A stretch of DNA of 64,000 nt. Origin: JALSRD01 sp964476595. GTDB taxonomy: Bacteria > Desulfobacterota > Desulfobacteria > Desulfobacterales > JALSRD01. The position numbers were made by a program, and so were the translations under genes. The DNA lies in NCBI GenBank assembly GCA_964476595.1, contig CAYZCL010000104.1:1-64000 (forward strand). The letters are read 5' to 3'. Position 1 is the stretch's first letter. Each line of letters opens with the position of its first letter. A model generated the notes under the pieces. That model made no database searches and had not been told where the DNA came from. It was given only the letters and a program-made list of their open reading frames with translations. This document shows, piece by piece, positions 8,322-17,180 of this stretch.

Positions 8322-8873
8322 TCACGGTCCGTAGATCACCACGATCAGTTCGGCCTGCTTGTCGCCCACGTTGCGCATATGGTGGGAAATGCCCGAGTTG
8401 AAGTGCAGGGAGTCCCCCTTTTTCAGCTTGTTGACGTGTTCGCCCACGGTGACTTCGATCTTGCCCTGCAGCACGTAGACGAACTCCTCGCCCTCGTGGT
8501 GATAGCCGACCCCCTGGTGGTCCTGCTTGGGTTCCACGACGACCTTGAAGGCCTTGAGGTGCTTGTTCTCGGCACCCGGCGTCAGCGTGGTGTAGGCGTA
8601 GTTGTCGGTGCGCTTGGTGTACTCCTTGACGCGTTTGTCGAGCGTCGTCTCCTGTTCCTTCAGAAAGAAGCTGGAGTCGAGTTTCAACGCCCGCGAGATC
8701 TGCAGCAGCGTGCCCACCGCCGGCGTGGTCTTGCCGGCCTCGATTTCCTTCAGGTGTTCCACCGAAAAGCCGGTGTCGTTGGCCAGGTTGTCCAGCGAGA
8801 TCTTTTTGTCCAGGCGGGCCTTCTTGATCTTTTTCCCGACGGGGACGGTTTTTTCGGCCTTTTTGCGCGCCAT
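8322..8873 (-). CDS. XRE-family regulator with C-terminal cupin domain
   Basis: A 183-residue transcription regulator with an N-terminal helix-turn-helix (about residues 12-70, with SLDNLANDTGFSVEHLKEIEAG as recognition region; quoted only as a location) and a C-terminal cupin (about 105-180) with a GYHHEGEEFVYVLQG metal/ligand-binding motif. Members of this architecture (PuuR-like) sense small metabolites. It sits inside the acyl-CoA operon, 69 bp after hbd and 103 bp before the acyl-CoA dehydrogenase, so it probably responds to an intermediate of the pathway or feeds back on the operon. A TTCCGCGGAA palindrome (8923-8932) about 50 bp upstream could be its site, which is a guess. Confidence 0.85.
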   Translation of the reverse strand: MARKKAEKTVPVGKKIKKARLDKKISLDNLANDTGFSVEHLKEIEAGKTTPAVGTLLQISRALKLDSSFFLKEQETTLDKRVKEYTKRTDNYAYTTLTPGAENKHLKAFKVVVEPKQDHQGVGYHHEGEEFVYVLQGKIEVTVGEHVNKLKKGDSLHFNSGISHHMRNVGDKQAELIVVIYGP

Positions 8874-8942
8874 GACGCACCCCCCATTTGCAAGATGTTA
8901 GTGGCCTGCTCCAGCGGTCCTGTTCCGCGGAAACGTTTCTGC

Positions 8943-9794
8943 TCATTTATATTCATAGAACCCGCGGCCGGTCTTGCGCCCCAGCCAGCCGGTCTCCACG
9001 TATTTGCGCAGCAGCGGGCAGGGCCGGTACTTGGCGTCCTTGAATCCGTCGTAGAGGGTTTCCATGATGGCCAGGCAGGTGTCCAGGCCGATCAGGTCGG
9101 CCAGCGCCAGGGGCCCCATGGGGTGGTTCATGCCCAGCTTCATGACGGTGTCGATGTCTTCGCGCGTGCCGACGCCGTGGTAGAGGGCGAAAACCGCCTC
9201 GTTGATCATGGGCATCAGGATGCGGTTGGCGATGAATCCCGGGTAATCGGAGGCCTGGGCCGGTGTCTTTCCGAATTGTTCCGCGAGTGCCCAGGTGGTT
9301 TCGAAGGTCTCGTCCGAGGTGGCCAGGCCGCGGATGACCTCCACCAGCTTCATGACCGGTACGGGATTCATGAAGTGCATGCCGATGACCTTGTCGGGCC
9401 GGCCGGTCTGGGCGGCGATGCGGCCGATGGGGATCGAGGAGGTGTTGGTGGCCAGGATGACCTCCGGCCGACAGATGCGGTCCAGGTCCTTGAAGATCGT
9501 GAACTTGACGGGTTCGTTCTCGGTGGCGGCCTCGACCACGAAGTCCGCCGCGGCCATGTCCTCCAGGCTGGTGCTGGCCTGGATGCGGTTGAGGGTGCGT
9601 TCCTTGTCGGCCTGTTTCAGCCTGCCCTTGTCCACGGCGCGCTGCAGGTTCTTGCCGATGACGTCCAGGCCCCGCAGCACGAATTCCTCCTGGATGTCGT
9701 TGAGGATGACACCCAGGCCGCTGGCCGCGGCCACCTGGGCGATGCCGCCTCCCATCTGTCCGGCGCCGATGACGCCAAAGGTTGCGATGCTCAT
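8943..9794 (-). CDS. hbd: 3-hydroxybutyryl-CoA dehydrogenase
   Basis: A 283-residue NAD-dependent 3-hydroxyacyl-CoA dehydrogenase of the usual 280-285 length. The Rossmann motif GVIGAGQMGGGIA starts at residue 7, and the MHFMNPVPVMKLVEVI segment carries the catalytic His of the family; the C-terminal dimerisation domain contains MNHPMGPLALADLIGLDT. AAAGGAG lies 7 bp before the ATG. It lies 18 bp after the thiolase gene in the same operon, so together they interconvert acetoacetyl-CoA, 3-hydroxybutyryl-CoA and acetyl-CoA, consistent with butyrate oxidation or formation. Confidence 0.93.
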   Translation of the reverse strand: MSIATFGVIGAGQMGGGIAQVAAASGLGVILNDIQEEFVLRGLDVIGKNLQRAVDKGRLKQADKERTLNRIQASTSLEDMAAADFVVEAATENEPVKFTIFKDLDRICRPEVILATNTSSIPIGRIAAQTGRPDKVIGMHFMNPVPVMKLVEVIRGLATSDETFETTWALAEQFGKTPAQASDYPGFIANRILMPMINEAVFALYHGVGTREDIDTVMKLGMNHPMGPLALADLIGLDTCLAIMETLYDGFKDAKYRPCPLLRKYVETGWLGRKTGRGFYEYK

Positions 9795-9812
9795 GTCCGA
9801 CTCCTTTTGCTT

Positions 9813-10988
<1,176 letters not shown>

Positions 10989-11093
10989 AAGCTTCTCCTT
11001 GTCAATCTGCTTTTCGTATTTCACCCGGCAAACGCCCCGGCACCGGTTGCGCCCTTCGAAGAAGGCACAAAGTAAAGACGGCCTCTCGTCCGG

Positions 11094-14000
11094 TTACATG
11101 CCGCGGCGGTACTGCCCGCCGACTTCGTAGAGCGCCTGGGTGATCTGGCCCATGCTGCAGACGCGCACGGTTTCCATCAGTTCGGCGAAGATGTTGTCGC
11201 CCGACAGGGCCACCTTCTGCAAGCGCTCCAGCGCCCGGGGCGCCTCCTCGGCGTGGCGCTGTTTGAAGTCCGCCAGGCGTTTGAGCTGGGACTCTTTCTC
11301 CTCTTCCGTGGCGCGGGCCAGCTCCAGTTCGTCCACGAACTCCTCGCCCGCGGCATCCGGGTCGCGGAAAGTGTTGACGCCGATGATGGGCAGCTTGCCG
11401 CTGGTCTTGAGGCTTTCGTAATAAATGGACTCCTCCTGGATCTTGCTGCGCTGGTAACCGGTCTCCATGGCGCCCAGTACCCCGCCGCGGGCCGTGATGC
11501 GGTCGAACTCCATCAGTACGGCCTCTTCCACCAGGCGCGTGAGTTCCTCGACGATGAAGCTGCCCTGGTAGGGGTTCTCGTTCTTGGTCAGCCCCCACTC
11601 GCGGTTGATGATCATCTGGATGGCCAGCGCGCGGCGCACCGACTCGGCGCTGGGCGTGGTGATGGCCTCGTCGAAGGCGTTGGTGTGCAGGCTGTTGCAG
11701 TTGTCGTAGATGGCGCACAGGGCCTGCAGGGTGGTGCGGATGTCGTTGAACTGGATCTCCTGGCTGTGCAGCGATCGGCCCGATGTCTGCACGTGGTACT
11801 TGAGCATCTGGGAGCGCGTGCCGGCCCCGTACTTTTCGCGCATGGCCACCGCCCAGATGCGCCGCGCCACGCGCCCGATGACGGTGTACTCGGGGTCCAT
11901 GCCATTGGAGAAGAAGTAGGACAGGTTGGGGGCGAAACTGTCCACCGACATTCCCCGCGACAAATAGTACTCTACGTAGGTGAACCCGTTGGATAACGTC
12001 AGCGCCAGCTGCGTGATGGGATTGGCGCCGGCCTCGGCGATGTGATAGCCCGAGATGGACACCGAGTAGAAATTGCGCACGTTGTGGTCTATGAAATACT
12101 GCTGGATGTCGCCCATCATTTTCAGGGCAAACTCGATGGAGAAGATGCAGGTGTTCTGGCCCTGGTCCTCCTTGAGGATGTCAGCCTGCACCGTGCCGCG
12201 TACCGTGGAGAGCGCCCGGGCGCGGATTTCGGCGTACTGCTCGTCCGTGGGAGGACGTCCGTTCTCGGACGTGAAACGCTCGACCTGCTGGTCGATGGCA
12301 CAGTTCAGGAACATGGCCAGCATGATGGGTGCCGGCCCGTTGATGGTCATGGAAACCGAAGTGTTGGGGGCGCACAGGTCGAACCCGCTGTAGAGCACCT
12401 TGACGTCGTCCAAGGTGCAGACGCTGACTCCCGATGTACCGATCTTGCCGTAGATGTCCGGACGGCGGTCGGGGTCGTAGCCGTAGAGCGTAACCGAGTC
12501 GAAGGCCGTCGAGAGCCGCTTGGCCTCGTAGTTGGCCGACAGCAGCTTGAAGCGCCGGTTGGTGCGCGCCGGGTCCCCCTCGCCGGCGAACATGCGGGTG
12601 GGCTCCTCGTCCACCCGCTTGAGGGGAAAGACCCCCGCGGTGTAGGGGAAGCGGCCGGGCACGTTTTCTTCCCGCATCCAGCGGTAGAGTTCGCCCGGGT
12701 CCTTGAACCTGGGCAGCACGATCTTGGGGATCTTCTGGTGAGCGAGCGATTCGGTGTACAACGGCACGCGGATCTCCCGACCGCGGACGGTGTAGACCAG
12801 TTCGTCGCCGGCGTAGGCCCGGCGGATTTCCTCCCACTCCTTAAGGACTTTTTCTGTTCCGGTGTCGATCTGTTCGCGCGCGTGGGCGGCCTCTTTCTTG
12901 AGGCGCTCGAGCAGCGCCCGGGTGTCGCCTTCAAGGGCGCTTTGCTCCAGCTGGCGGGCGCTCTCCTCCAGGTGCCAGACCCGCCGCAGCGCGTCGGCCT
13001 GCCGCGCGGTGAGGCTGTGGTAGGATTTGACCGTCTCGGCGATCTCGGCCAGGTAGCGCGTGCGCTCGGGCGGGATGATGATGGTCTTCGAGGACGACGT
13101 CTTGACTCCCGGGCAGGGCAGGTTCGGTGTAAAAGCGGTCCCGGCGCGCTCGTTGACCAGCTTGAGCAGGTCGCAGTACAGGGCCGTGACGCCGTCGTCG
13201 TGGAACTTGGAGGCGATGGTGCCGTACACCGGCATCTCTTCGGGCGGCGTGTCCCAGGCGCGCCGGTTGCGTTGCACCTGCTTGCGCACGTCGCGCACGG
13301 CGTCCTCGCTGCCGCGTTTTTCGAACTTGTTGACCACCACCATATCGGCGTAATCCAGCATGTCGATCTTTTCCAGCTGGGAGGCGGCGCCGAACTCGCT
13401 GGTCATCACGTAGATGGATACGTCCACCAGGTCCACGATGCGCGAGTCGCCTTGGCCGATGCCGGCGGTTTCGGCGATGATCAGGTCGAAGCCGGCGGCC
13501 TTGGCCACGTCCAAGGCCTCGGGCAGCGTTTCAGGCACCTCGCTCTGGGACTTGCGCGTGGCCAAGGAGCGCATGTAGACGCGCGGGTCGCTGATGGCGT
13601 TCATGCGGATGCGGTCGCCCAGCAGGGCGCCACCCGTCTTGCGCCGCGAGGGGTCGCAGCAGATGATCCCGATACGGATGTCCCTGAGGTCGTGGAGCAT
13701 GCGCAGGATGAGTTCGTCGGTGAGCGACGATTTGCCCGCCCCGCCGGTGCCGGTGATGCCGATGACGGGAGGCACGCGATCCTTGCCCATCTTTTCCCGG
13801 ATCTGTTCGTGCAGGCGCGAGAGCAGCCGGGGGTCTTCCACCTTGGCGGTCTCCACCGCCGAGATCAGCCGGGCGATGAGGTTCTTGTTGTCCGGCGCGA
13901 GCTGTGCCGGGTCGAAGCGGAAGTCGGGTTCCACCAGCGGAAAGTCGATGAGCTGCACCAGGTGGTTGATGATACCCTGCAGGCCCATGCGCGCGCCGTC

Positions 14001-14378
14001 CTCGGGTGAGTAGATCTTGGCCACGCCGTAAGCCTCGAGCTCCCGGATCTCCGTCGGGACGATGACGCCCCCGCCGCCGCCGAAAACACGGATGTGGCCG
14101 GCGCCCTTTTCCTTGAGCAGGTCGACCATGTACTTGAAGAATTCCATGTGGCCGCCCTGGTAGCTGGACACGGCGATGCCCTGGACGTCTTCCTCGACGG
14201 CCGCCGACACGATTTCCATGACGGAGCGGTTGTGCCCCATGTGGATGACTTCCACCCCGGTGTCCTGGAGAATGCGGCGCATGATGTTGATGGCCGCATC
14301 GTGGCCGTCGAACAGCGAGGTGGCGGTCAGTACACGGATGTGGTTTTTGGGCCGGTAGATTTCGGTTTCAACGCTCAT
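11094..14378 (-). CDS. icmF: Fused isobutyryl-CoA mutase with GTPase chaperone (IcmF)
   Basis: A 1094-residue three-part adenosylcobalamin enzyme. Residues about 12-145 are the B12-binding domain (Asp24/His26 in DGHDAAIN), about 205-400 the MeaB-like GTPase chaperone (P-loop GTGGAGKS at 210-217, NKFE at 350-353), and about 560-1090 the mutase barrel. Databases often call such proteins methylmalonyl-CoA mutase, but two substrate-pocket positions decide: Phe597 (RMFAGE) and Gln741 (GQNTCI) replace the Tyr and Arg that hold the carboxylate in methylmalonyl-CoA mutase, as known for IcmF. It should therefore interconvert isobutyryl-CoA and butyryl-CoA. The ATG at 14378 has GGGGAG upstream and follows tetR by 10 bp. 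Pivalyl/isovaleryl-CoA side activity is known in the family and possible. Confidence 0.93.
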   Translation of the reverse strand: MSVETEIYRPKNHIRVLTATSLFDGHDAAINIMRRILQDTGVEVIHMGHNRSVMEIVSAAVEEDVQGIAVSSYQGGHMEFFKYMVDLLKEKGAGHIRVFGGGGGVIVPTEIRELEAYGVAKIYSPEDGARMGLQGIINHLVQLIDFPLVEPDFRFDPAQLAPDNKNLIARLISAVETAKVEDPRLLSRLHEQIREKMGKDRVPPVIGITGTGGAGKSSLTDELILRMLHDLRDIRIGIICCDPSRRKTGGALLGDRIRMNAISDPRVYMRSLATRKSQSEVPETLPEALDVAKAAGFDLIIAETAGIGQGDSRIVDLVDVSIYVMTSEFGAASQLEKIDMLDYADMVVVNKFEKRGSEDAVRDVRKQVQRNRRAWDTPPEEMPVYGTIASKFHDDGVTALYCDLLKLVNERAGTAFTPNLPCPGVKTSSSKTIIIPPERTRYLAEIAETVKSYHSLTARQADALRRVWHLEESARQLEQSALEGDTRALLERLKKEAAHAREQIDTGTEKVLKEWEEIRRAYAGDELVYTVRGREIRVPLYTESLAHQKIPKIVLPRFKDPGELYRWMREENVPGRFPYTAGVFPLKRVDEEPTRMFAGEGDPARTNRRFKLLSANYEAKRLSTAFDSVTLYGYDPDRRPDIYGKIGTSGVSVCTLDDVKVLYSGFDLCAPNTSVSMTINGPAPIMLAMFLNCAIDQQVERFTSENGRPPTDEQYAEIRARALSTVRGTVQADILKEDQGQNTCIFSIEFALKMMGDIQQYFIDHNVRNFYSVSISGYHIAEAGANPITQLALTLSNGFTYVEYYLSRGMSVDSFAPNLSYFFSNGMDPEYTVIGRVARRIWAVAMREKYGAGTRSQMLKYHVQTSGRSLHSQEIQFNDIRTTLQALCAIYDNCNSLHTNAFDEAITTPSAESVRRALAIQMIINREWGLTKNENPYQGSFIVEELTRLVEEAVLMEFDRITARGGVLGAMETGYQRSKIQEESIYYESLKTSGKLPIIGVNTFRDPDAAGEEFVDELELARATEEEKESQLKRLADFKQRHAEEAPRALERLQKVALSGDNIFAELMETVRVCSMGQITQALYEVGGQYRRGM

Positions 14379-14388
14379 GGCGGCTCCC

Positions 14389-15033
14389 CTATCTGTCGAT
14401 GAAAACTTTGAGAATGAACTCGGTCTGCAGTCGGATGTACTCCTCGATGGTGTAGTGCCGGCTGAAGAACCAGCGCCGGAAGGTCCACATGTGTCCCAGC
14501 ACGGAGATGTTGTGGGCCGCGATTTCGATGCGCCGGTCGTCCATGGGCGGCAGTTCGCCGCTGGCCACCAGGCGGGCCAGCACTTCAACGAAAAGCCCGG
14601 TGATACGCAGCTCGTTTTCCAGCACCCGCTTTTTCCATTGCTCGGGCAGCGACTGGGTCTCCTGGTAGATCAGGAGGATGAAGTCGCTCATGCGGTTGCA
14701 CACCAGGAAATACTCACGGATGGCCTCGGCCAGGGCATTGCGGGCGCCGTCGGTGCGGGCCAGGGCCTCGCTGACGCCGTGCTCCACCTCGGCGTGGATG
14801 GACTCGCACACCAGGTAGAGCACGTCTTCCTTGGAGGCGATGTACTCGTAGAGCGAACCGATGGAGAACCCGGCCGCCCGGGCGATCTGGCGCGTGGTGG
14901 TCTTGTGGAACCCCTGACGGATGAACAGCTGCACGGCGGCGTCCACGATCTGACGCCGCCGCCGCTCCACCAGCCGGGGGTCCTTGATCTGGGTCGGTAT
15001 GTCGCCGGTGCTGTTATTCTGGCGCGGTTTCAT
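14389..15033 (-). CDS. TetR-family transcriptional repressor
   Basis: A 214-residue regulator with a TetR N-terminal helix-turn-helix (about residues 24-72; IVDAAVQLFIRQGFHKTTT then IGSLYEYIASKEDVLY) and a variable all-helical ligand domain. It is the first gene of the operon with icmF, thiolase, hbd, XRE/cupin and acyl-CoA dehydrogenase, with GGGGACAGG before the ATG. Its own promoter contains a 20-bp palindrome closely matching one in front of the acyl-CoA dehydrogenase operon at 19.8 kb, so it probably represses itself and both operons. Family members controlling fatty-acid genes release DNA on binding acyl-CoA; that ligand is inferred here. Confidence 0.9.
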   Translation of the reverse strand: MKPRQNNSTGDIPTQIKDPRLVERRRRQIVDAAVQLFIRQGFHKTTTRQIARAAGFSIGSLYEYIASKEDVLYLVCESIHAEVEHGVSEALARTDGARNALAEAIREYFLVCNRMSDFILLIYQETQSLPEQWKKRVLENELRITGLFVEVLARLVASGELPPMDDRRIEIAAHNISVLGHMWTFRRWFFSRHYTIEEYIRLQTEFILKVFIDR

Positions 15034-15093
15034 GGCCTGTCCCCGATTGCGGTTGCCGGCGGCGATGTTCCGCCGCAGGCGGGGCTCGCATTT

Positions 15094-15113
15094 CCGAGCG
15101 AGCGCTCATTCGG
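15094..15113 (-). promoter_or_regulatory. Palindromic operator, probable TetR site 1
   Basis: CCGAGCGAGC/GCTCATTCGG is a 20-bp palindrome with 8 of 10 positions symmetric. It begins 61 bp upstream of the tetR start and lies directly downstream of the tetR promoter, where a bound repressor would block initiation. Its core GAGCGCTC and flanks match the operator at 19699-19716. The size and symmetry fit TetR-family operators; which protein binds is inference. Confidence 0.6.
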
Positions 15114-15115
15114 CT

Positions 15116-15145
15116 TTCCTACCACGCCTGCTTTTTCCTTGTCAA
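15116..15145 (-). promoter_or_regulatory. Candidate tetR-icmF operon promoter
   Basis: On the minus strand a perfect TTGACA (15145 to 15140) is followed after 18 bp by TAGGAA (15121 to 15116), a weak -10 element. The operator starts three bases further on. The arrangement (TTGACA, weak -10, GAGCGCTC palindrome) mirrors that at 19661-19716. Confidence 0.5.
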
Positions 15146-15354
15146 GGGGCAGGGGCATTTTGGCGGGGCAACCGCCGGCGGCGGTGGGTGCACGTGTCAC
15201 CCGATCCCCGCGCCATCCGTGGCCTGCGCCTGCGTAAGGGGTCGGCAGGCCTCGCCGCGGCACGGCGGCGGGACCGGCGGGAAAAAGATGCGCAAGCCGC
15301 GTGTCGCCCGTGGGGCTCGCCGGCGGCGGTCCGGTGCGATGCGGGAGCCCCGGT

Positions 15355-17145
15355 TCAGGGGGTCGCCGGGGAAGGCTTCTGCGGGCCGGACGTCTTGCCG
15401 GGGGCGGGCGCCGTCGGGGGCATGGCGGCGTGGACGACCTCCGAGATGCGCAGGTAATACTTGGAGGTGATCTGCACCTCCTGGCGCGTGCGCAGCGGCA
15501 GCCCGGTCTTCAGCCGCGTGTCTTCGGTGGGCCGCTGATCCTCGTAACGGATTTTCTGGAAGACGATCACGTGGGGATACAGGTGCCGCCGGACCTCGCG
15601 GGCGAAAACGCGCTTTCCGGCGTACCGGAAATTGACGGCGCCGTAACCCGCGGCCACCATCTGCCCGGGCCGGACGGTGACCGCCATGACGTTCTTGCGG
15701 GGGTAGCGGGACAGGTAGGCCAGCTCGTGGCGCGTCAGCCGGTTCAGGGTCAGGCTGTCCATGAAGGCGTTGTTGACGGCCACCGGGTAGTAGAGCAGCA
15801 TGGAGACCGCCGCCACACCCAGCAGGCCACGGCTGCCCAGCCATTCGGGTTTGAAGCGGCGCAGCCAGACCGGCGCCAGGGCCATGGCCATGGACATGAA
15901 GACGAAAAAACGCGCGCTGGAAGGGTGGTCGTAGCGGCCCCAGTAGTAGGCCAGGTAAAACAGCACGTTGAGGACCGTGATGACGCCCAGCAGGGCGGCC
16001 GTGCTTTTGTGACGGGCGTCGAGGTGCCGACGGCCCCTGACGTGCCACCACAGCAGGTAGGCGTAAACGGCGATGCCGGCGGCTGTCAGCAGGTTGGCGT
16101 AGGGCAGGTTGTAGCTGAAGTCCGCAAGACTTCCGACCAGGTCCCGTCCGTGCGACAGCAGGTGGGCCGCGGAAAAGGTGGCGCCCTCGTCGGCGGTGGT
16201 GGATTTCACCGTGACGATGCGCTGCCAGACGGTGGGCAGCATGATGAGCGCCGTGGCGCACAGCTCCAGCGAGCAGGCGCGGATGTGGCGCCACCGGATT
16301 TTGCCGGCCAGTGCCAGCAGCACGATGATGATCGCGCCGAAGAAAAGCGATTCGTAACGGATGTTGGCGAAAACCAGCAGCGATAGCCACAGAAAGGAGA
16401 AAGAGCGTGCATCGTCGCGTTTCAGGTGCTCGGCCGCCAGCAGCAGCACCAGCAGCAGGAAAGCGCTGTTGAGCAGGTCGAAGCCCGCCGAAGTGGCCAA
16501 GATGGGCACCAGCGGCATGCTGAGCACCAACAGCATGGCAGCCACTCCCGCCGCAGCGTCGATCAGGCGGGCGAAAACGAGGTAGACACCGCTCAGCAGG
16601 AGGAACAGCACCGTCAGGTTGAGATAGAAAGCATTGCGGTAGTCGAAGCCCCGCAACTGGTGGAAGAGGTGCACCAGGAAGGGGAACACCAGCGGCCGCT
16701 TGGGGACGGCATAGCTGACCGTGTGGGGCTGGCCGTAGTAGACCTTGCTCATGGTGACGTTGCGGCACGTTCGGGTTTGCAGCATGGATTTGGAGACCGA
16801 AACCAGGTTGGTCTCGTCGCTGAGGGTCTTGAATTCCATGGGAACGGCGGCGGCCACGACCAGGGTCAGCGCCAGCGCCACGGCCAGTCCCGGCCAGCCG
16901 CTTTTCACCAGGTAGACCGGGGAAAGGGGCCGCGAACGCAGGTAACGCAGGCCGCTGGCCACCCACCAGACCATCAGGCCCAGGATGACGTAGTAGGACC
17001 ACTTCAGCAAATAGGCCTCCATGGCCAGCCGGTCTCCGGCCGTCCTTCCCAGCAGGGTGGCGAAAGCCACCAGCGGGGCGGCGTGAAGACCCGTGGCCGC
17101 CGCCTGCCGCAGCAGGCCGGACCGATGGGAAGAGGCGTCGTTCAT
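15355..17145 (-). CDS. GT-C type membrane glycosyltransferase (PMT/ArnT-like)
   Basis: A 596-residue integral membrane protein with about ten hydrophobic segments across residues 45-460 and a hydrophilic C-terminal part of about 130 residues. An acidic pair, Asp110-Glu111 (LSDETN), lies in the first predicted periplasmic loop just after a membrane segment, the position of the catalytic acid in GT-C enzymes that use polyprenyl-phosphate sugars. The C-terminus ends in a Pro/Ala-rich tail. The ATG at 17145 has a GAGGG site upstream. It lies 35 bp after the methyltransferase/GT2 gene; GT2 enzymes often make the polyprenyl-phosphate sugar that a GT-C partner uses, so the pair may modify lipid, glycan or protein at the membrane. 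Substrate unknown. Confidence 0.7.
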   Translation of the reverse strand: MNDASSHRSGLLRQAAATGLHAAPLVAFATLLGRTAGDRLAMEAYLLKWSYYVILGLMVWWVASGLRYLRSRPLSPVYLVKSGWPGLAVALALTLVVAAAVPMEFKTLSDETNLVSVSKSMLQTRTCRNVTMSKVYYGQPHTVSYAVPKRPLVFPFLVHLFHQLRGFDYRNAFYLNLTVLFLLLSGVYLVFARLIDAAAGVAAMLLVLSMPLVPILATSAGFDLLNSAFLLLVLLLAAEHLKRDDARSFSFLWLSLLVFANIRYESLFFGAIIIVLLALAGKIRWRHIRACSLELCATALIMLPTVWQRIVTVKSTTADEGATFSAAHLLSHGRDLVGSLADFSYNLPYANLLTAAGIAVYAYLLWWHVRGRRHLDARHKSTAALLGVITVLNVLFYLAYYWGRYDHPSSARFFVFMSMAMALAPVWLRRFKPEWLGSRGLLGVAAVSMLLYYPVAVNNAFMDSLTLNRLTRHELAYLSRYPRKNVMAVTVRPGQMVAAGYGAVNFRYAGKRVFAREVRRHLYPHVIVFQKIRYEDQRPTEDTRLKTGLPLRTRQEVQITSKYYLRISEVVHAAMPPTAPAPGKTSGPQKPSPATP

Positions 17146-17180
17146 CACGGTTTGTCCCTCTTTGACATGGGCGTGTGTCC

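Larger units (their letters stand above)
15034..15354. other. Intergenic region upstream of tetR
   Basis: No gene is seen in these 321 bp. The left part holds the tetR promoter and operator (15094-15145). The right part follows the stop codon of the GT-C gene on the minus strand; there GGGGCTC (15312-15318) can pair with GAGCCCC (15345-15351), and a minus-strand T5 tract lies further downstream near 15285, which is only a weak terminator candidate. Confidence 0.45.

Noticed and set aside
12042..14009. A 655-codon plus-strand frame opposite icmF.
   Set aside because: It is fully antisense to icmF, whose domain motifs are complete, and shows only the repetitive composition of a shadow frame.
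11094..14378. Calling the B12 enzyme methylmalonyl-CoA mutase.
   Set aside because: Domain order and the Phe597/Gln741 pair match IcmF, and the GTPase domain is inserted in the middle, as in IcmF.
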